Below, one piece after another: positions 32,602-39,845 of a stretch of DNA of 64,000 nt. A program made the position numbers and the translations under genes. Numbering within the stretch: position 1 is the stretch's first letter; every line of letters begins with the position of its first letter. The DNA lies in NCBI RefSeq assembly GCF_900114475.1, contig NZ_FOTE01000007.1, positions 303,388 to 367,387 of the forward strand, given 5' to 3'. The DNA comes from Paenibacillus sp. 1_12. GTDB taxonomy: Bacteria > Bacillota > Bacilli > Paenibacillales > NBRC-103111. The notes under the pieces were generated by a model, which ran no database searches, was not told the DNA's origin, and worked only from the letters and a program-made list of their open reading frames with translations.

Positions 32602-32820
32602 TTAAGGGAAAATAGGAATTGAATATTTGTCACCTTGCGCGGAATACAACAGTGCTTGGGAGCGGAACAAGTCAATACGCACCAAAGATTCCTTTAGGCT
32701 AGATATCGTTAATCGATTTTTCTGTAGCGCAGAGAGCAAAGAAGGAATTATTCGTGAATCCGCTCCGAATAAAAATACCGGTACCGAATTTTCCTGGAAT
32801 GAAATGTTAGTAGTTACCAC
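32602..32820 (-). CDS. small hypothetical protein
   Basis: A 72-residue protein starting at GTG 32820, 9 bases after a perfect AAGGAGG, and followed by its own terminator, so it is probably translated. Composition is mixed: a beta-like start (TTNISFQENSVPVFLFG), a Leu/Ser-rich middle helix (SLLSALQKNRLTISSLKESL) and a beta-like end (QALLYSAQGDKYSIPIF). No signal peptide or membrane helix. I do not recognise the family. It stands between the orphan ParB gene and dif-like site B, in the same direction as parB. Confidence 0.6.
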   Translation of the reverse strand: MVTTNISFQENSVPVFLFGADSRIIPSLLSALQKNRLTISSLKESLVRIDLFRSQALLYSAQGDKYSIPIFP

Positions 32821-33373
32821 CGATAAAAACCTCCTTAATTTGACATGTTATTTATTACACAATTAGGAGGGAAATGAAACAGTTCTCATGATCCGAAAGA
32901 TTTACCTGAAGTGACACTGCAACAATGAGAATACATAACTATTATTATGTAAACTAATGATCATTATCTGCTGTGCCCAAGATTTTAATATTTTGTGAAA
33001 ACATAATTGGATGTTTAAATCATGTGCAGGCTATACAAGTGCATCCTAGTTCTCAAGTTCCAATGGATCAGAATCCGCATTAACCGACTCTATAATACAG
33101 TAAATTTGCTTCAAAAACGCAAACACGTCATATAATAGAACACAACCATCAAAGGCAGCCAGAGGCGGCTTTTTTTGCAGACTAAAAATCACAATGGTAT
33201 TAACGTATAAGAGGAGCAATAAATCTGCTAAAATGATGATAATATCACGTTGAACATGGTTAAAATTAGGATTAATTAATCATACATAATATTAATGATA
33301 TTAAATAAATATTCTCGCCAGATACTTAGGAGTTATTGTATCTACATTTGTCGTTCAGAAAAGGAGAAAGTAT
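32821..33373. other. 553-base gap with dif-like copy B
   Basis: No gene. Apart from the palindrome at 32928 it contains a possible promoter (TATAAT at about 33134 after a TTGCTT) leading to the short hairpin AGCC/GGCT followed by TTTTTTT near 33165. This could encode a very short attenuated transcript or be the end of one. The last 180 bases before coaW are AT-rich without a clear element. Confidence 0.35.
32928..32955. repeat. dif-like 11-6-11 palindrome, copy B
   Basis: Left arm AGAATACATAA, spacer CTATTA, right arm TTATGTAAACT. The right arm equals the XerD half-site of B. subtilis dif as recalled, and the left arm is its complement at 9 of 11 positions. Confidence 0.6.
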
Positions 33374-34195
33374 ATGATGAATATTGGAATTGATGCAGGG
33401 GGCACTTTGATTAAGATCGCCTATATGGAAAAAAACGAGCTTATTTTAAACAAATTTCCAGTTTCTGAGATGGCTCATGTCGCAGCTTGGATTAATGGAC
33501 AGATCGATGCCCGAATTTGTATGACAGGCGGAAAAGCTTCAGCTATACAGTCTCTCATCCAGCAAAAAGCTGGAGAGCTAGTTGAGTTTGATGCAACCTG
33601 TAGAGGGGTGCAGTATTTCCTCGAAAAGCATGGCATAATGGATAGTTTGTATGTTCTAACCAATGTAGGTACAGGCACTTCGATACACTTGGTGGATGGC
33701 GACGCTCACCGTCGGCTTGGTGGTACAGGTATTGGAGGTGGTACCTTGATTGGCTTATCCCAATTATTAACGGGGTTAACAGATTATGAAGAAATTATAC
33801 AAGCGGCAGCCAATGGCGCGCGTGATCGTATTGATTTAAAAGTGAGTCATATTTATGAGGGTGTGGAGCCGCCAATTCCTGGTGACCTGACAGCAAGTAA
33901 TTTTGGACGTATTTTACAAGGGGCTTCCAACCCTCCATTTTCCAAGGAAGAGCTGTTAGCTTCTGTAGTAGGTTTAGTAGGTGAAACGGTCGCAACTGTT
34001 AGCGTACTTGCTGCCGGACAATCAGGGGCGACAACCGTAATTTTTATTGGTTCGTCGTTTATTGGGAATAATCTTCTTAAAGAAGTGGTTCAACGCTATA
34101 CGAAGCTTAGAGGGGCTTCGCCTTTATTTATAGAGAATGGTGAATATGCGGGGTCTATTGGTGCTTGGCTGCATGCAGATGGATTGCACACATAG
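33374..34195 (+). CDS. coaW: type II pantothenate kinase
   Basis: A 273-residue ASKHA-fold kinase of the type II PanK group (CoaW of staphylococci and some bacilli), which phosphorylates pantothenate in coenzyme A synthesis. Seen: N-terminal phosphate loop IGIDAGGTLIKIAYME, the core NVGTGTSIHLVDGD, RRLGGTGIGGGTLIGLSQLL (pantothenate/ATP loop) and the adenosine motif VIFIGSSFIGNN. Unlike type III (CoaX), the Gly-rich GGTGIGGGT loop is diagnostic. Ribosome site AAAGGAG before ATG 33374 (a second ATG follows at once). It is a single gene, cytosolic. Confidence 0.92.
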   Translation: MMNIGIDAGGTLIKIAYMEKNELILNKFPVSEMAHVAAWINGQIDARICMTGGKASAIQSLIQQKAGELVEFDATCRGVQYFLEKHGIMDSLYVLTNVGTGTSIHLVDGDAHRRLGGTGIGGGTLIGLSQLLTGLTDYEEIIQAAANGARDRIDLKVSHIYEGVEPPIPGDLTASNFGRILQGASNPPFSKEELLASVVGLVGETVATVSVLAAGQSGATTVIFIGSSFIGNNLLKEVVQRYTKLRGASPLFIENGEYAGSIGAWLHADGLHT

Positions 34196-34297
34196 ATCTA
34201 TACCAGATTGCTATTTCTTAAGTTTAGGTATATACTGATTATAGGTTTAGTACTAAACCAACAAATGATTGACGTTATATAAGAGGGATGATGCGAT

Positions 34298-34738
34298 GTG
34301 GCAGACGATGAACTTCACACATTAAGCAACCAGGAAAAGCGGTTAGGTATTTTGCTGTGGTTTCGGCTATCCCGCTTCTATAATCAAAGCATTCGCGAAA
34401 CGAATCAATACTTGAAAAAATGGGAGATGACCGCAGCACAGTTTGATGTGTTAGCTCAAGTAGGAGCGGCGGGACGTATAAGTCAGCAGGATTTGGCCGA
34501 CAAGCTTGTTGTAACCAAAGGAAATATCGCTCAAATTATTCAAAAGGTTGAAGAGCTTGGATGGATCACGCGAGAGCAGGACTGGAAAACGAAGTACGTG
34601 TCGCTAACTGCACAGGGTCAAGCCATATATGGAGATGTGGTCCCCATGCAGGAGCATTTTCAGGCGGCTCAATTCAACAAGCTGAACACAACTGAACAAA
34701 AACAGCTGCTAGATTTGTTGAAAAAACTACAATCATAA
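34298..34738 (+). CDS. MarR family regulator, MhqR-like
   Basis: A 146-residue MarR protein. Dimer helix 1 (KRLGILLWFRLSRFYNQSIR), recognition part ISQQDLADKLVVTKGNIAQI and wing REQDWKTKYVSLTAQG are all present. It sits 13 bases before a ring-cleaving dioxygenase gene. In B. subtilis the MarR-type MhqR represses such dioxygenases (MhqO) and senses quinones, so an MhqR role is likely. There is no conserved N-terminal Cys, which agrees with the non-thiol MhqR type. The start is GTG 34298, with AAGAGGGA at 9 bases. Confidence 0.88.
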   Translation: MADDELHTLSNQEKRLGILLWFRLSRFYNQSIRETNQYLKKWEMTAAQFDVLAQVGAAGRISQQDLADKLVVTKGNIAQIIQKVEELGWITREQDWKTKYVSLTAQGQAIYGDVVPMQEHFQAAQFNKLNTTEQKQLLDLLKKLQS

Positions 34739-34751
34739 AGGATGGATCAAC

Positions 34752-35726
34752 ATGAACGTTAAAGGAATTCATCATTTATCAGCTATGACCGGAGATGCGC
34801 CAGGCAACTTCAAGTTCTATACCGAGGTTCTTGGTATGCGTTTAATTAAAAAAACTGTCAACCAGGATGATACATCCGCATATCACTTGTTCTATGGAGA
34901 TGAACGGGGCAATCCAGGAACTGAGCTTACGTTCTTTGATTTTCCGGGAATCGGTCCGACACGCGCGGGAGCAAGCAGTATTTCCGGCACATCCTTGCGC
35001 GTTCCAAGCGACGCAGCACTGGAGTATTGGCTCGAACGATTTACGGAGCATGGTGTCAAACATACAGCGATTATAGCCTATGCAGGCCGTAACGTTATTT
35101 TCTTCGAGGACCCGGAAGGTCAGCAGCTCTCGCTAGTTTCCGATGAAACGAATTCCGGTGTGACGGGTGGTATTCCATGGGATCAAAGTCCCGTGCCTGC
35201 CCAATTCAGCATTATTGGACTCGGACCTGTAAAGCTTACTGTACGCAAGCCTGATTCAACACTTGCTGCTCTCAAGCTGATCGGGTTTACAGAGAAGAAT
35301 CGAATCCCTGCGTTAGTTAATGGGCAAGAGGATATTATCGTAATGCAGGTCGGAGCAGGGGGATCAGGTGCAGAAGTGCAGGTTGAGCCGCGCAATGATT
35401 TGTCTGTCGCTGCGCTCGGTAAAGGCGGTGTGCATCATGTTGCCTTTCGTGTAGATGATAATGAAGAATTGCTTAAATGGATCGAAGTGTTGAATAAAGC
35501 GGGATTGCGTAATTCCGGATTCGTGGAAAGATACTATTTCCGATCCTTGTACTTCCGCGAGCCGAACGGTATCCTATTTGAGCTAGCAACAGACGGTCCC
35601 GGTTTTGATACAGATGAGCCTTTTGAAACTTTGGGTGAATCCTTAGCACTGCCTCCGTTTCTGGAGGATCAGCGCCAATCGATTGAAGCCAATTTAAAGC
35701 CACTTGCAACAAAGCGCACGGTCTAA
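34752..35726 (+). CDS. mhqO: ring-cleaving dioxygenase of the VOC family (MhqO/MhqA-like)
   Basis: A 324-residue protein with two VOC domains. Domain 1 starts KGIHHLSAMTGDAPGNFKFY, and domain 2 has GGVHHVAFRV with the Glu of GILFELATD. These give the two His and one Glu that bind Fe(II) in extradiol dioxygenases. Relatives open hydroquinone or catechol-type rings and give resistance to quinone-like electrophiles. It is cotranscribed with the MhqR-like repressor. Ribosome site AAAGGATGG. The terminator at 35785 closes the pair. Confidence 0.9.
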   Translation: MNVKGIHHLSAMTGDAPGNFKFYTEVLGMRLIKKTVNQDDTSAYHLFYGDERGNPGTELTFFDFPGIGPTRAGASSISGTSLRVPSDAALEYWLERFTEHGVKHTAIIAYAGRNVIFFEDPEGQQLSLVSDETNSGVTGGIPWDQSPVPAQFSIIGLGPVKLTVRKPDSTLAALKLIGFTEKNRIPALVNGQEDIIVMQVGAGGSGAEVQVEPRNDLSVAALGKGGVHHVAFRVDDNEELLKWIEVLNKAGLRNSGFVERYYFRSLYFREPNGILFELATDGPGFDTDEPFETLGESLALPPFLEDQRQSIEANLKPLATKRTV

Positions 35727-35784
35727 ATGAAGTAAGATGAAGAAACTAAGCTTTTTTTGACAACTCTATATTTCGATATTTTTG

Positions 35785-35825
35785 TACAGCGGACAATTAA
35801 ACTTGAAGAGTCCGCTGTATTTTTT
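35785..35825 (+). terminator. rho-independent terminator
   Basis: Stem TACAGCGGA (35785) / TCCGCTGTA (35811) followed by TTTTTT, after the dioxygenase gene. Confidence 0.88.
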
Positions 35826-35936
35826 GCATAGCACTAAATACAAGTCAGAACAGTCATTGTTGCCAGCCAGTATCGACAACAACAGGTTTTAAATCTATAA
35901 TGTAATTCGTGCATATTTAGCGAAGGGAGCTCGCCG

Positions 35937-36431
35937 ATGGGTATCGAAATTGAAAAAAAGTTTTTATTACCGGCGTTTCCACAAGCTGTGCTGGATCAGG
36001 AGAATGTCACCTTGGTTTCCAAGCGAACGATATATCAAACCTATCTGGCTTATTCCAAGGATGAGGAAATCAGGGTACGCCAGCTCATAGACGTTGACGG
36101 ATCCTGCCACTATACGCATACCTTCAAATCAGGACATGGAATGGTTAGAGAGGAAATCGAATATTCTATTTCCGAGGATATGTATCAACAATTATTGTCT
36201 CGTTCCAAGTTAATTCCATTGGAAAAAGTGCGTACTACCGTGGATCATTATGGGATATTGTATGAAATAGACGAATATAAGCAAATCGATCTTGTGGTGG
36301 TCGAGGTTGAGTTTCCAGACCTTGATGCTGCACAAATGTTCAAAGTACCGGATTGGTTCGGTAAAGAGCTTGGGCAGGAAGAAGAATTTCGCAATAAAAC
36401 GCTGTGGATTCAGCTTCAGACATCTATGTAA
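35937..36431 (+). CDS. CYTH domain protein (triphosphate tunnel enzyme)
   Basis: A 164-residue CYTH protein. The signature E-x-E-x-K is present at the N-terminus (GIEIEKKFLLP), followed by the basic and acidic tunnel strands EIRVRQLIDVD, THTFKSGHG and REEIEYSIS. CYTH enzymes hydrolyse inorganic triphosphate or thiamine triphosphate, and a few make cAMP. ATG 35937 has GAAGGGAG at 7 bases. It is a single gene. The exact substrate is not readable. Confidence 0.9.
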   Translation: MGIEIEKKFLLPAFPQAVLDQENVTLVSKRTIYQTYLAYSKDEEIRVRQLIDVDGSCHYTHTFKSGHGMVREEIEYSISEDMYQQLLSRSKLIPLEKVRTTVDHYGILYEIDEYKQIDLVVVEVEFPDLDAAQMFKVPDWFGKELGQEEEFRNKTLWIQLQTSM

Positions 36432-36525
36432 GGAGAGTCTGGTCATTAAACTGATGTAAGAGTGTGCTTGAAAAGTCAAGCAAATACTGACGAAGTGGTA
36501 TTTTCACCGCGAATAGTTCGGTCTA

Positions 36526-36594
36526 AGCTTGCGAAGCAGACTTCTACGAAAAGTCTGGTATTAGCTTACGAAGTAGACTTTTCTATGAAAAGTC
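36526..36594 (+). repeat. two degenerate direct repeats with internal stems
   Basis: R1 (36526-36555) starts AGCTTGCGAAGCAGACTT and R2 (36563-36594) starts AGCTTACGAAGTAGACTT; both end in GAAAAGTC. Each can fold (AGACTT with AAGTCT or AAGTCC). A weaker third copy (GACGAAGTGGTATTTTCACC) lies at about 36489. They stand immediately before the yhaM ribosome site. Confidence 0.6.
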
Positions 36595-36611
36595 CTTAGG
36601 AGGAAGAATAA

Positions 36612-37568
36612 ATGTCTTTAATCAAAACCTTAAATTCACAAGATGAATTCGTCGGGTTTTATCTCATCAAGGAGCTTGAAATTAAACAAACCAATTCCAC
36701 GCCAGCAAAGGATTATTTGGATATCGTTCTTTGTGATGCGACCGGTCAGCTGCCAGCCAAATATTGGGATGCCAGTGCAACCGATAAGGAGACTTTTTTT
36801 CCAATGGGGCTGGTCCGTGTACAGGGATTGGTGCAAACTTACAGGGAAAAGCTGCAGATCAAGATCATCAAAATTCGTAAAGCTAACGATGATGACGGTG
36901 TATCATTGACTGATTTTATTCGTTCGGCACCCATCCGTCCCGTCGATCTGATTTATACGATCAAGCAGGCGATGGACAGTATTCAAGACAAAGAAATGCA
37001 TACGATCGTTTCCTTCTGTGTCAAAAAGGTTGAAGAGCGGTTAATGCATTATCCTGCTGCCAAAACCCATCATCATGCCTATTTTGCGGGATTGGCCTAT
37101 CATATGGTTCGTATGCTAGAGCTCGGAGAGTTTATATGCAAGCAGCGGCCTTTTTTGAACCCGGATCTGCTAATTGCAGGCATCATTCTGCATGACATTG
37201 CCAAGCCGGAGGAAATGACTGCGCAACTTGGGATTGTATCCGAATATAGTATCCATGGTAAGCTGCTTGGTCATATTTCGATGGCGTCGAACTGGATTAC
37301 AGAAGCAGCCATTCTTTCGAATATTGATTTAAACTCGGATCGTGTGTTGGCGCTTCAACATATGGTTTTGTCTCATCATAACTCAGGTGAATGGGGAAGT
37401 CCTGTACAACCGCAAATCGCAGAGGCGATTGCTCTTCATCATATTGATACCATAGATGCCAAGCTTCAAATGGTGGAAGATGCATTGGATACTACCCCGG
37501 AAGCGGAAAATTGGACGCAGTCGATCCGCGGGTTAGAGAATAAGGCGATTTACCGGATGAAATTGTAG
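36612..37568 (+). CDS. yhaM: 3'-5' exoribonuclease YhaM family protein
   Basis: A 318-residue protein with the YhaM layout: an N-terminal OB fold (residues ~10-90, GFYLIKELEIKQTN and DIVLCDATGQLPAKYWD) and a C-terminal HD domain with HHHAYFAGLAYHMVRM, LHDIAKPEE (metal-binding His-Asp) and ALQHMVLSHH. YhaM degrades single-stranded RNA or DNA from the 3' end with Mn. The start ATG 36612 follows TTAGGAGGA at 7 bases. It is probably a single gene, with repeats in the leader. Confidence 0.93.
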   Translation: MSLIKTLNSQDEFVGFYLIKELEIKQTNSTPAKDYLDIVLCDATGQLPAKYWDASATDKETFFPMGLVRVQGLVQTYREKLQIKIIKIRKANDDDGVSLTDFIRSAPIRPVDLIYTIKQAMDSIQDKEMHTIVSFCVKKVEERLMHYPAAKTHHHAYFAGLAYHMVRMLELGEFICKQRPFLNPDLLIAGIILHDIAKPEEMTAQLGIVSEYSIHGKLLGHISMASNWITEAAILSNIDLNSDRVLALQHMVLSHHNSGEWGSPVQPQIAEAIALHHIDTIDAKLQMVEDALDTTPEAENWTQSIRGLENKAIYRMKL

Positions 37569-37613
37569 GTCAATCCAGCAGCTTCAAAAAAAAATATGTA
37601 CTTATCAATAATA

Positions 37614-37641
37614 AGATTACATAACAAATATTATGTAAACA
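37614..37641. repeat. dif-like 11-6-11 palindrome, copy C
   Basis: Left arm AGATTACATAA, spacer CAAATA, right arm TTATGTAAACA. It lies 46 bases after the yhaM stop, has no T run and is therefore not an ordinary terminator. Confidence 0.6.
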
Positions 37642-37700
37642 ATAAAATAGGCTATTGAGATCAATCAAGAAATAGCTATCCGACAATCCGGTTTGACAAG

Positions 37701-37730
37701 CAAATAGCAGCCCCTATGGGCTGCTATTTG
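37701..37730. terminator. perfect hairpin downstream of the ArsR gene
   Basis: 13-bp arms CAAATAGCAGCCC (37701) and GGGCTGCTATTTG (37718) with a 4-base loop. It lies between dif-like site C and the 3' end of the minus-strand ArsR gene. It has no clear T run on either side, so termination is only probable. Confidence 0.45.
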
Positions 37731-37754
37731 TGCTAGTGCAAAATGTAAGGGCTA

Positions 37755-38090
37755 TCAGTCCGTGGTAAACGGAATCGTTTCTCCCGAAGTTTGATGAGCC
37801 TTAAGTATAGCATCAAGCAGCCCCGGGAAACGAGCTTCGAGATCTTCAGTACGAATCGAAAGGAAGCGTTGTGTTCCTTGCATACGTACGTGAACAATTC
37901 CAGCTTCCCTCAGCGTACGAGCATGGTGGGAAACCGTTGATTTCACGACGGGAACCTCGATATCTCCGCATGTTCGTTCGCCAGATTTATATATGGTATC
38001 GACAAGATAGAGACGAATAGGATCACTTAGAGCATAAAGGACGGAAGACAAATGGATATCAGCTCGGTCTGGATGGAATAAAATTTTCAT
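37755..38090 (-). CDS. ArsR family transcriptional regulator
   Basis: A 111-residue winged-helix repressor: LSSVLYALSDPIRLYLVDTI for the first helices, VVKSTVSHHARTLREAGIV for the recognition region and VRMQGTQRFLSIRTEDLE for the wing. There is no CxC metal box, so it probably senses a non-metal signal. ATG 38090 is chosen, 7 bases after AAAGGAGG; the open frame extends 16 codons upstream. It is divergent from the MFS exporter, with an operator-like palindrome between them, so it most likely represses that exporter. Confidence 0.88.
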   Translation of the reverse strand: MKILFHPDRADIHLSSVLYALSDPIRLYLVDTIYKSGERTCGDIEVPVVKSTVSHHARTLREAGIVHVRMQGTQRFLSIRTEDLEARFPGLLDAILKAHQTSGETIPFTTD

Positions 38091-38124
38091 ATGAAATCCT
38101 CCTTTAGAATGGCAAAACTGATGA

Positions 38125-38176
38125 TTGCATTTTATCATATCTCATGATATATTTCAATTGTTCGATTATGATAGAA
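38125..38176 (+). promoter_or_regulatory. promoter and operator of the MFS exporter
   Basis: TTGCAT (38125) and TATATT (38148) with 17-base spacing. Just downstream, TTCGATTATGATAGAA (38161-38176) is an imperfect palindrome of the form TTC-N-AT-N-AT-N-AT-N-GAA, at the expected transcript start. This is a suitable site for the divergently encoded ArsR-type repressor. Confidence 0.6.
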
Positions 38177-38203
38177 CATTCAAACGAGAAGTGAGGTGTC
38201 CAG

Positions 38204-39583
38204 ATGTCCCAAACGTCTATTGTAACATCAGCCGTTGAAGCTGACCGACCTGCCCTACAGGAAGGGAAGGTGACTTTATTGCTTGGATTTTCAGTTGTTC
38301 TTGTCATTATGAATACGATGATGTTCAATCTTGCATTACCGGACGTATCACGTGCATTCGGAATTTCAACAGCTTCAACCTCATGGATCGTAACAGGATA
38401 CTCGATTGTATTTGCAATTTCTTCGATTACTTTCAGTCGATTGTCCGATTTTGTGCCGATTCGCCGATTATTTATTATCGGTCTTATGTTTCTGGGTATC
38501 GCCGCGGTCGGTGGATTTTTCAGTAATAGCTTTTTGCCGCTATTGATCGTCCGTATTTTGCAGGCATCTGGAGCTGGCTCTATTCCTGCGCTTTCGCTTG
38601 TTCTAGTTACCCGTTATATCCCTTTGGAGCGGCGTGGCAAAGCCATGGCGACCGTGATGTCAGCAGCTGCACTTGGTCTCGGTCTCGGGCCTGTAGTAGG
38701 TGGAGGAATTGTCGAGTATTTGGGATGGCATTACTTATTTGTAGTTACTGCGATCGTGCTTTTGTTGATTCCATTCTACGGGATGCTTCTTCCGAAAGAG
38801 CAGCCGGCTAAAGGCTCATTTGATGCATTAGGAGCACTTTTTGTGGGGATAGGAACGACAGGGCTGCTGCTGTTTCTTACCAATCAATCATGGATAGCTT
38901 TGGCAGCGGGAATAGCGGCGCTCGTGCTGTTCATAATCCGAATTAATCGGGCTGCAGATCCTTTTGTACAGCCAGTATTGTTCCGTAATCGTGCTTACTT
39001 GACGTTAGGCGCAGTCGGAATCGTAACGTACCTCTGCAGCTTTGCAACACTGTTTCTGATGCCACAAATTTTGGTACACCGATTTGAGCTCAGTGCGAGC
39101 GTCTCTGGACTTATTATTTTCCCAGGTTCTTTGCTGGCCATGCTACTTTCCCGTAGGGTAGGCAAAATAATCGATAGCTATGGCAATGGGGCTATCATAC
39201 GTTATGTTCCTCTGCTAGTGCTTGCTTCCGTTATTCTGTTCGCTCTATTTGCCAGCACATCCTATATTGCTGTTATGCTTATTTATATACTGCTCAGCAT
39301 CGGGTTTACTTTCCTGTCAAGCGCAATTTCCAATGAAATGTCACGTATTTTACCGAAATCGCAAATAGGCTCAGGTCTTGGGCTGTTCCAGCTGCTGCAG
39401 TTCTTCAGTGGAGCATTCGGTGTGGCTGCGACGGCCAGCGCTTTAGTTTGGCAGAAACAACTTCCGCTTTCCGTCGCTTATGGAAATATTTATTGGGGTT
39501 TGGCGATCATCGTGCTAGCTTCAATTGGCTGCTCACAGCTGTATCAACGCTACAGCCTACGTTCTGTTCAGGAATCCGGTTAA
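38204..39583 (+). CDS. MFS multidrug exporter (DHA2-like)
   Basis: A 459-residue membrane carrier. After a ~25-residue cytoplasmic N-terminus the helices begin at LLLGFSVVLVIMNTMMFNLA; motif A appears as RLSDFVPIRRLFIIG and motif C as GLGLGPVVGGGIVEYLGW, typical of drug/H+ antiporters. Size and hydrophobic pattern suggest 14 helices (DHA2). Ribosome site GTGAGGTG, 8 bases before ATG. It is paired with the divergent ArsR-type repressor, and the two together are bracketed by dif-like sites C and D. Confidence 0.9.
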   Translation: MSQTSIVTSAVEADRPALQEGKVTLLLGFSVVLVIMNTMMFNLALPDVSRAFGISTASTSWIVTGYSIVFAISSITFSRLSDFVPIRRLFIIGLMFLGIAAVGGFFSNSFLPLLIVRILQASGAGSIPALSLVLVTRYIPLERRGKAMATVMSAAALGLGLGPVVGGGIVEYLGWHYLFVVTAIVLLLIPFYGMLLPKEQPAKGSFDALGALFVGIGTTGLLLFLTNQSWIALAAGIAALVLFIIRINRAADPFVQPVLFRNRAYLTLGAVGIVTYLCSFATLFLMPQILVHRFELSASVSGLIIFPGSLLAMLLSRRVGKIIDSYGNGAIIRYVPLLVLASVILFALFASTSYIAVMLIYILLSIGFTFLSSAISNEMSRILPKSQIGSGLGLFQLLQFFSGAFGVAATASALVWQKQLPLSVAYGNIYWGLAIIVLASIGCSQLYQRYSLRSVQESG

Positions 39584-39620
39584 GCACAGGTCACCCAAAA
39601 GTAAAAAGCTTGCTCTCAAC

Positions 39621-39670
39621 AACAGAAAAAAAGATTACATAATATATATTATGTAATCTTTTTTTCTGTT
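39621..39670. repeat. 50-bp perfect palindrome containing dif-like copy D
   Basis: Two 25-base arms are exact complements with no loop. The core 39632-39659 is the fourth dif-like site: left arm AGATTACATAA, spacer TATATA, right arm TTATGTAATCT. The spacer equals that of B. subtilis dif as recalled. The outer parts (AACAGAAAAAA and its complement) give a T run after the stem, so it could also terminate the MFS gene, which stops 38 bases earlier. Confidence 0.65.
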
Positions 39671-39845
39671 CTACTTTTGTTCGCATGCAGGAATTTATAG
39701 ACATCTGTGGTATGGTAGGAGTAGTGGCAGTGTAATAAACGGTAGGAACAGTTGAAATCCGTATAGGCACACTGTATATTTTAAACAGCATGAATCTCAA
39801 TAGGCTTGAGGTTCCATAATAATAATCAGAGATTGGAGCCGTTTG

